A DNA stretch of 17,994 nt from Rhodospirillaceae bacterium (lineage in GTDB: Bacteria; Pseudomonadota; Alphaproteobacteria; UBA8366; GCA-2717185): contig JAPPPC010000882.1 of assembly GCA_028817685.1 (NCBI GenBank), positions 1 through 17,994 of the forward strand, in the 5' to 3' direction. Positions 14,036 to 17,994 of the stretch are shown here, piece by piece. Made by a program: the position numbers and the translations under genes. Within the stretch, counting starts at the first letter, position 1. Each line of letters starts with the position of its first letter. A model generated the notes under the pieces. It saw only the letters and a list, made by a program, of their open reading frames with translations, did no database searches and was not told the DNA's origin.

Positions 14036-15211
14036 ATGCCAGACCCGCTCCAATCCAAGCTGTTCAGCCCCTACGAACTCAGGGGCGTCACCTTTCCGAA
14101 CCGGATCGTCATCTCACCCATGCAAATGTACAAGGCCGGACCGGACGGCAAAGCGACGCGTTGGCATTTTCAGCATCTCGCGAAGTACGCGGTTGGCGGT
14201 GCCGGTACGGTGATGACCGAGGCGCTGATCGTCGACCCGTTGGGCCGCAACACCTATGGCGATTGCGGCATCTGGTCGGACGACCATATTGCGCCGCTAC
14301 GCGAAATCGCGGAGTTCCTGCACGAGGAAAACACCATTGCCGCCGCGCAACTGCATCATGCGGGGCCGAAAGCGTCTCGTCAGCGCCCCTGGGAAGGGCT
14401 CGGTCCGCTCGGCGAGGCCGAGGCCGCCAAGGGCGAGACGCCGTGGCAGCCGTTGAGTTCAACCGACGGGCGGACCATCGAAGGCTGGCACCAGCCGCGC
14501 ATGATGACGGTCGACGAAATCAAGGCGCTGGTCGAGGATTACGGAAGGGCCGCGGCGCGCGTGGTGAAGGCCGGTTTCGACGTGGTCGATATCCACGCCG
14601 CGCACGGATACCTCCTGCATTCCTTCCTGTCGCCGGTGTCGAACAGCCGCAACGACGAATATGGCGGCGACCGGACCGGCCGCATGCGGCTGGCGCTGGA
14701 GATCGCGGAATGCGTGCGCGCGAATCTTCCCGCGGACACGCCGCTGTTCTTCCGCATCTCCTGTGTCGATTGGCGCAAGGATCTGGATGACCGGACCGAC
14801 GGTTGGACGATCGAGGACAGTTTCGTGCTGGCGCGCGAACTCCAGAAGCGGGGCGTCGATTTGATCGACTGTTCATCGGGCGGGATAAGGGCGGAAAACT
14901 CGCTGATGGACTACGCCAAGAAGCGCAAGAAGCTCGTCCGCGGCTTTCAGGTCCCGCATGCCGAGGCCATCCGGAACGCCACCGGCATTCCCACCATGGC
15001 CGTCGGCGTGATCCTGGACGGCCCGCAGGCCGAGGCGATCCTGCAAGCCGGACAGGCGGATCTGATCGCGATCGGCCGCGAGGCGCTGAACGATCCGCAC
15101 TGGGGCGTGCACGCGGCCCAGCAGCTGGGTGTCGATCCCGAATGGAACGAGTGGCCCGACTCTTATAGTTGGTGGCTGGCGTTGCGGGAGCGGACCGGGA
15201 TCGAGGATTGA
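14036..15211 (+). CDS. NADH:flavin oxidoreductase, Old Yellow Enzyme family (YqjM-like)
   Basis: 391 aa TIM-barrel flavoprotein. The N-terminal LFSPYELRGVTFPNRIVISPM (9-29) is typical of the YqjM/xenobiotic reductase branch. Q105 in AQLHHAG, the substrate-anchoring pair H187/H190 and Y192 in IHAAHGYL, FLSPVSNSRNDEYGGDR (197-213), FFRIS (R239) and AVGVI near 322-326 (phosphate loop) are all present. It would bind FMN and use NAD(P)H to reduce activated C=C bonds in the cytoplasm. At the position where YqjM-type enzymes have the redox-tuning cysteine (SPMCMY), this protein has glutamine (SPMQMY, Q30). ATG at 14036 has only a weak AAGAG upstream. It stands alone on the plus strand. A link to the hydantoinase island is possible but unproven. 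Confidence 0.95.
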   Translation: MPDPLQSKLFSPYELRGVTFPNRIVISPMQMYKAGPDGKATRWHFQHLAKYAVGGAGTVMTEALIVDPLGRNTYGDCGIWSDDHIAPLREIAEFLHEENTIAAAQLHHAGPKASRQRPWEGLGPLGEAEAAKGETPWQPLSSTDGRTIEGWHQPRMMTVDEIKALVEDYGRAAARVVKAGFDVVDIHAAHGYLLHSFLSPVSNSRNDEYGGDRTGRMRLALEIAECVRANLPADTPLFFRISCVDWRKDLDDRTDGWTIEDSFVLARELQKRGVDLIDCSSGGIRAENSLMDYAKKRKKLVRGFQVPHAEAIRNATGIPTMAVGVILDGPQAEAILQAGQADLIAIGREALNDPHWGVHAAQQLGVDPEWNEWPDSYSWWLALRERTGIED

Positions 15212-15499
15212 TGCGATGCATCCATTCGAATTCGCGCCATCGCGGCAGCGAACGTTATCGTCCGCCAACATGCCGTAGATTGGTCAAGAGCGGACGGCCG
15301 GCCGGCATGCCATTGGCGTCTGTGTTTGAGTGCTTGTGGAGCGCGAAAGGTTCACAATTAAACATCGCCAATCCCAGCCTGCTGCTAACGCCAACTTTCG
15401 CCCAAGCAAAGTGTTTCGCCGCAACAGAGTATCCGCTCCAACAAATAAGGTTACGCTCAGGAAAACAGCCTGCGGCGAACGCTATGTTATGGAAAATGT
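15212..15499. other. 288-bp region without a gene, visibly AT-richer than its surroundings
   Basis: Short frames here have no recognisable product. The first part holds GC-rich inverted segments (GTCCGC/GCGGAC around 15260-15300 and a GGCCGGCC palindrome) that might end the oxidoreductase transcript. The second part (about 15340-15500) is richer in A and T than the neighbours and leads into the tRNA-like sequence. A remnant of a tRNA-targeting element is possible but unproven. Confidence 0.4.
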
Positions 15500-15593
15500 T
15501 GGCGCGCCAGAGAGGATTCGAACCCTGGAAAAGGCGAAGCCGAGGATCTGATTCTTGTTTGCTCTACCGCTTCGCTACTTGAGAGCTTGGCGC
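15500..15593 (-). pseudogene. Degenerate tRNA-like sequence abutting tRNA-Arg
   Basis: Read on the minus strand, this 94-base stretch starts GCGCCA and ends TGGCGC-G-CCA, giving a 6-bp acceptor stem, discriminator G and an encoded CCA. It has a D-arm-like GCTCT...AGCGGTAGAGC and a T-loop GGTTCGAATCC. The T-stem pairs poorly and no anticodon stem can be formed, so it is not a working canonical tRNA. Its presumed 5' end overlaps the CCA end of tRNA-Arg by 6 bases. It is likely a decayed tRNA copy or a scar left by an integrating element. Confidence 0.45.
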
Positions 15594-15664
15594 GCCCGGG
15601 AGGACTCGAACCCCCAACCTCCTGATCCGTAGTCAGGCACTCTATCCAATTGAGCTACGGGCGC
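15588..15664 (-). tRNA. tRNA-Arg (anticodon ACG)
   Basis: On the minus strand the acceptor GCGCCCG (15664-15658) pairs with CGGGCGC (15598-15592), followed by discriminator G and an encoded CCA (15590-15588). The D-arm is AGCTCAATTGGATAGAGT. The anticodon stem CCTGA/TCAGG encloses the loop CTACGGA, giving anticodon ACG. The A34 is normally edited to inosine, reading CGU, CGC and CGA. The T-arm is GGGGGTTCGAGTCCTCC, with the standard loop. All arms close, and the total length is 77 bases. Confidence 0.97.
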
Positions 15665-15693
15665 GAAGCGCCGGCACTGTCCGGCGGCGAGGG

Positions 15694-15722
15694 AACCTAC
15701 TCAATGCAGGTCTGCGTCGCAA
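15694..15722 (-). promoter_or_regulatory. Candidate promoter of tRNA-Arg
   Basis: On the minus strand TTGCGA (15722-15717) is followed after 17 bases by TAGGTT (15699-15694), about 30 bases before the tRNA. A 6-bp hairpin, CGCCGG/CCGGCG (15669-15674 and 15681-15686), lies in the short leader. The spacing is ideal, but the -10 match is weak. Confidence 0.35.
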
Positions 15723-15775
15723 GACCCAATTGCTGCGGTTTTGCAACAGGCGTTGCCGGCGTCGGGAAATGCGGC

Positions 15776-15804
15776 TTGTGGACCCGATAACGCTCCATTA
15801 ATAT
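15776..15804 (+). promoter_or_regulatory. Candidate promoter of the lipoprotein-DUF4864-gpt operon
   Basis: TTGTGG (15776-15781) is followed after 17 bases by TAATAT (15799-15804), which matches 4 of 6 bases of the -10 consensus. This lies in an unusually A/T-rich patch and would give a leader of about 105 bases. A TAGAAT at 15883-15888 is an alternative -10 without a good -35. Confidence 0.35.
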
Positions 15805-15916
15805 CCATGTAATAATAAAGCCAAAGGTCTGTATTTTTGCTAAAAGCAAGCAGTTGCGCACGGGACTTTTGGACTTGATCGGTAGAATTACAGGGTTTTC
15901 GGGGCAAAGTATTCGA

Positions 15917-17086
15917 ATGAAATTTCGCGAATATTCCATGATTCTGTTCGGAGCCGCATTGCTCGCCGGATGCAGCGGTACCGAAGACACGTTGTGGCCC
16001 TCCCTGTCCGGGTCAGATCCTGCGGGGCCGCCGAAGCCGGCCACGGCCGCTGCCCCCGCGCAAGCGACGCCGCCGACGCGCATCGACATTCCCGCACCGA
16101 AGGAACCGACCTTCACGGCGCCGGCGCCGCAACAGGCCGCCGCGCCCGCCCCGGCACCCGGTCAACCCTCCGGAACCTTTGTCGGCCGCAAGGTCACGCA
16201 GATGCGGACCGATCTTGGCAAGCTGCAGCGTTCGGTCGGGGACCTGAACAAGCGGATGACGCAGATATCGTCGCAGAACATCGCCTCTTCCCGGCGCTAT
16301 CACGAGGTCGTGGCTGCGATGAATTCCAAGCTGCAGGTTGGCACGACCCCGGGCAATCCGGTGTTGGTCAAACAATGGAACGAGGCGCAGCAAAAGCTGG
16401 AAGGGATCGCCGAGAGCCTCGTTCGTATGGACAAGCTGTCGAACGACGCGGCAGGCGAGGCCGGACTTGCGGCCTGGCTGCTGGACAGCGTCCGCGCAAC
16501 CTACGCGCTGAGCGGCGCCGTTGACGCGGATCACCAGCAATTGCGTGTGCTGGAAGACGAGGTCAACCGCACCGTCGTGCTGATCGACCGGCTGTTGAAT
16601 GAGCTTAGCGAGGACGTTTCGCGGCAGACCACCTATGTGGCGAACGAACGGCGCAATCTGACAACGATGTCGCTGGCGGTGAAGAATGGCGAGTTGTACG
16701 GCACCAGCCTGGTCAACCGCGCCTTCGCGCAGAGCCAGGCGCTGGCCAGTGCGGCGGCACAGCAGTCGGCCGGGCCCGCGCTCGGCGAGCGGCCGCTCGT
16801 CGTGATCCGCTTCGACCGGCCGAACATCCAGTTCCAACAGGCGCTGTACAACGCGGTCAGCCGCGCGCTGGAGCGTAAGCCGAACGCGTCCTTTGATCTC
16901 GTCGCCGTCAGCCCGAAGCGCGGCAGCCCCGCACAGGCGGCCTTGAGCAGCACACAGAGCAAGCGAAACGCGGAAAGCGTCTTGCGGACGCTGGCCGATA
17001 TGGGTTTGCCGGCGAACCGGGTAAAGCTGTCCTCGCGCGCCAGCCAGGATGTCGAGTCGAACGAAGTCCAAATTTACGTCCGCTGA
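15917..17086 (+). CDS. Predicted lipoprotein with helical midsection and divergent OmpA-like C-terminal domain
   Basis: 389 aa from ATG 15917. The frame is open 21 codons further upstream, but only this start gives a proper signal peptide: MKFREYSMILFGAALLAGC, with lipobox LAGC and lipidated C19. Ser at +2 suggests outer-membrane sorting under the E. coli Lol rule. A Pro/Ala-rich linker (about 35-85) is followed by long heptad-like helices (about 90-280). The end (292-389) has the strand-helix-strand, helix-strand order of OmpA/Pal domains. LSSTQSKRNAESVLRTLADM (343-362) aligns by eye with the family's LS-x-x-RA-x-x-V helix, with R350 at the conserved Arg. The conserved Asp that binds diaminopimelate seems missing (VSPKRGSP). 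I infer an envelope or cell-wall-linked role; the exact function is unknown. The DUF4864 gene follows after 21 bp. Confidence 0.85.
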   Translation: MKFREYSMILFGAALLAGCSGTEDTLWPSLSGSDPAGPPKPATAAAPAQATPPTRIDIPAPKEPTFTAPAPQQAAAPAPAPGQPSGTFVGRKVTQMRTDLGKLQRSVGDLNKRMTQISSQNIASSRRYHEVVAAMNSKLQVGTTPGNPVLVKQWNEAQQKLEGIAESLVRMDKLSNDAAGEAGLAAWLLDSVRATYALSGAVDADHQQLRVLEDEVNRTVVLIDRLLNELSEDVSRQTTYVANERRNLTTMSLAVKNGELYGTSLVNRAFAQSQALASAAAQQSAGPALGERPLVVIRFDRPNIQFQQALYNAVSRALERKPNASFDLVAVSPKRGSPAQAALSSTQSKRNAESVLRTLADMGLPANRVKLSSRASQDVESNEVQIYVR

Positions 17087-17107
17087 CGTAGCGGCAGAGG
17101 ACGGCCG

Positions 17108-17524
17108 ATGCGGGTGAAAGCCATTGCCCTCGTTTTGGTACTTCTGCTGCCGGGATTTGCGGCACAGGCCGATGAGGCCCGCCGCGCGGGTATTCTCGAA
17201 ATAATTGGTGCACAGCTCGAAGCCTTCCAGCGTGACGACGCGCCGGCCGCTTTCGCTTTCGCAAGTCCGGATATCCAGGCGATGTTCGGAACGCCGAACA
17301 AGTTTCTGAAGATGGTGGCGGAAGCCTATCAGCCGGTCTACCGGCCGCGCGCGGTTACCTATCTCGACTTGATCGAAAAGAACGGTCGCCACGTGCAGCG
17401 GGTGCTGTTCACCGGCCCGGACGGTAAGCAGGTATTGGCGCTCTACATGATGGCGCGCCAACCGGATGGATCCTGGCGGATTGCCGGTTGCGTGCTGGTC
17501 GACTCGACAGGGCAGGCCGCATGA
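17108..17524 (+). CDS. DUF4864-like secreted protein
   Basis: 138 aa. It has a Sec signal peptide (MRVKAIALVLVLLLPGFAAQA, cleavage about after residue 21), so it is probably periplasmic. The mature part resembles DUF4864: an N-terminal helix ILEIIGAQLEAFQRDDAPAA, then FASPDIQAMFGTPNKFLKMV, a Y-rich segment YQPVYRPRAV, and a closing beta sheet including ALYMMARQPDGSWRIAGC. Its function is not known; the fold is probably NTF2/SnoaL-like. The start ATG at 17108 has GAGGA 6 bases upstream. It begins 21 bp after the lipoprotein gene, and its TGA overlaps the start of gpt (ATGA), so all three genes are likely one operon. Confidence 0.88.
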   Translation: MRVKAIALVLVLLLPGFAAQADEARRAGILEIIGAQLEAFQRDDAPAAFAFASPDIQAMFGTPNKFLKMVAEAYQPVYRPRAVTYLDLIEKNGRHVQRVLFTGPDGKQVLALYMMARQPDGSWRIAGCVLVDSTGQAA

Positions 17525-17988
17525 CGTCGCCGAAGGAGTTTCCGGTATCCTGGGAGGAGTTGCACCGCAACGCGCGGGCGCTCGCCTGGCGGCTGCTCGA
17601 TATCGGACCGTTCGACGGCATCGTCGCCGTAACCCGCGGCGGCCTCGTCCCCGCCGCCATTGTCGCCCGCGAGCTCGAGGTTCGCTTGGTGGATACGGTC
17701 TGCATTGCCTCTTATGACCATAAGGATCAGGGCGGCATCAATGTTCTCAAACCCGTGGATGGGGATGGGGCCGGCTGGCTGATCGTCGACGATCTGGTGG
17801 ATACGGGGCGGACGGCGCAGGTCGTGCGCAAAATGCTGCCAGAGGCTCATTTCGCGACGATCTACGCCAAACCGGCGGGTCGCCCGCTGGTCGATACCTT
17901 CGTGACGGAGGTCAGTCAGGACACGTGGATCCTGTTCCCCTGGGACGTGGAGCTGGCCTATGCGGCGCCGATCCGCGATCGCAGTTAA
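17521..17988 (+). CDS. gpt: Xanthine phosphoribosyltransferase (XGPRT)
   Basis: 155 aa, close to E. coli Gpt (152 aa). Motifs: TRGGLVPAA (38-46), which contacts the pyrophosphate; the PRPP-binding VDDLVDTGRTA (89-99) with the acidic pair D90/D91; the YAKP segment (115-118); and DTWILFPWD (134-142), whose Trp and following residues form the purine pocket in Gpt. It would transfer phosphoribose from PRPP to xanthine, and to guanine or hypoxanthine, in purine salvage. In E. coli it associates with the inner membrane. The ATG at 17521 overlaps the TGA of the DUF4864 gene, and an AGGGCAGG stretch just before gives a Shine-Dalgarno. The stop is TAA at 17986-17988; no terminator is seen in the few remaining bases. 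Confidence 0.97.
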   Translation: MTSPKEFPVSWEELHRNARALAWRLLDIGPFDGIVAVTRGGLVPAAIVARELEVRLVDTVCIASYDHKDQGGINVLKPVDGDGAGWLIVDDLVDTGRTAQVVRKMLPEAHFATIYAKPAGRPLVDTFVTEVSQDTWILFPWDVELAYAAPIRDRS

Positions 17989-17994
17989 CGAAAT

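Noticed and set aside
13658..14053. Two short overlapping open frames (13658-13933 plus, 13808-14053 minus) in the gap before the oxidoreductase
   Set aside because: No recognisable domain or convincing Shine-Dalgarno, and they lie opposite one another in an expected divergent promoter region.
15169..15582. Plus-strand open frame running from the oxidoreductase end into the tRNA region
   Set aside because: It reads antisense through the tRNA-like sequence, a known source of false proteins, and has no start signal.
16013..17461. A 482-codon open frame on the minus strand across the lipoprotein and DUF4864 genes
   Set aside because: It runs antisense through two genes with clear signal peptides and Shine-Dalgarno sites. 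Its composition (Arg/His/Leu-rich) is the usual product of reading GC-rich coding DNA backwards.
1..17994. CRISPR arrays, insertion sequences, integrases, toxin-antitoxin or phage genes
   Set aside because: I looked for regular spaced repeats, transposase or integrase motifs and small paired genes and saw none.

Overview
This window looks like chromosomal DNA from a GC-rich alphaproteobacterium, possibly Rhodospirillales-like. The clues are strong G/C third positions, several genes ending in Ala-Ala-Glu-stop, tightly packed catabolic genes of the hydantoinase, oligopeptide-ABC, amidohydrolase and Old Yellow Enzyme families, and a tRNA-Arg(ACG) with an encoded CCA end. No phage, transposase, CRISPR or replication genes are visible. 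The taxonomy is an inference from gene content and style only.

Layout: (1) 1-1280, minus strand: a short-chain dehydrogenase followed 2 bp later by the N-terminal part of a HyuA-type hydantoinase/oxoprolinase cut by the window edge. (2) 1526-3557, plus strand: two ATPases (DppD- and DppF-type) of an oligopeptide-family ABC importer. (3) 3626-7324, minus strand, convergent with (2): periplasmic binding protein, then DppB-type and DppC-type permeases. (4) 7515-11586, minus: a complete hyuA-hyuB pair. (5) 11892-13612, minus: an amidohydrolase_2 protein and a small ABM-like protein. (6) 14036-15211, plus: an Old Yellow Enzyme-type NADH:flavin oxidoreductase. (7) 15500-15664: tRNA-Arg and an adjoining degenerate tRNA-like sequence. 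(8) 15917-17988, plus: a lipoprotein with a divergent OmpA-like C-terminus, a DUF4864-type secreted protein and xanthine phosphoribosyltransferase (gpt).

Regions 1-5 read as one uptake-and-catabolism island. The ABC importer would bring in a peptide-like or cyclic-amide compound. The ATP-dependent HyuA/HyuB amidohydrolases would open it. The SDR, amidohydrolase, ABM-like protein and flavin oxidoreductase could process products. The true substrate cannot be read from the sequence. Region 8 is unrelated housekeeping or envelope function.

The most interesting observation is in the DppF-type ATPase. An in-frame TGA (3378-3380) falls exactly on the first cysteine of the family's conserved C-terminal four-cysteine motif. 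The same reading frame then continues with the other three cysteines and typical family residues to a TAG at 3555-3557. A small hairpin with a GGTT loop, resembling the core of a bacterial SECIS element, lies 33 bases after the TGA. This may be a fresh nonsense mutation, a sequence error, or a recoded (Sec or readthrough) codon. A large nested palindrome follows immediately and separates the two convergent halves of the transporter.
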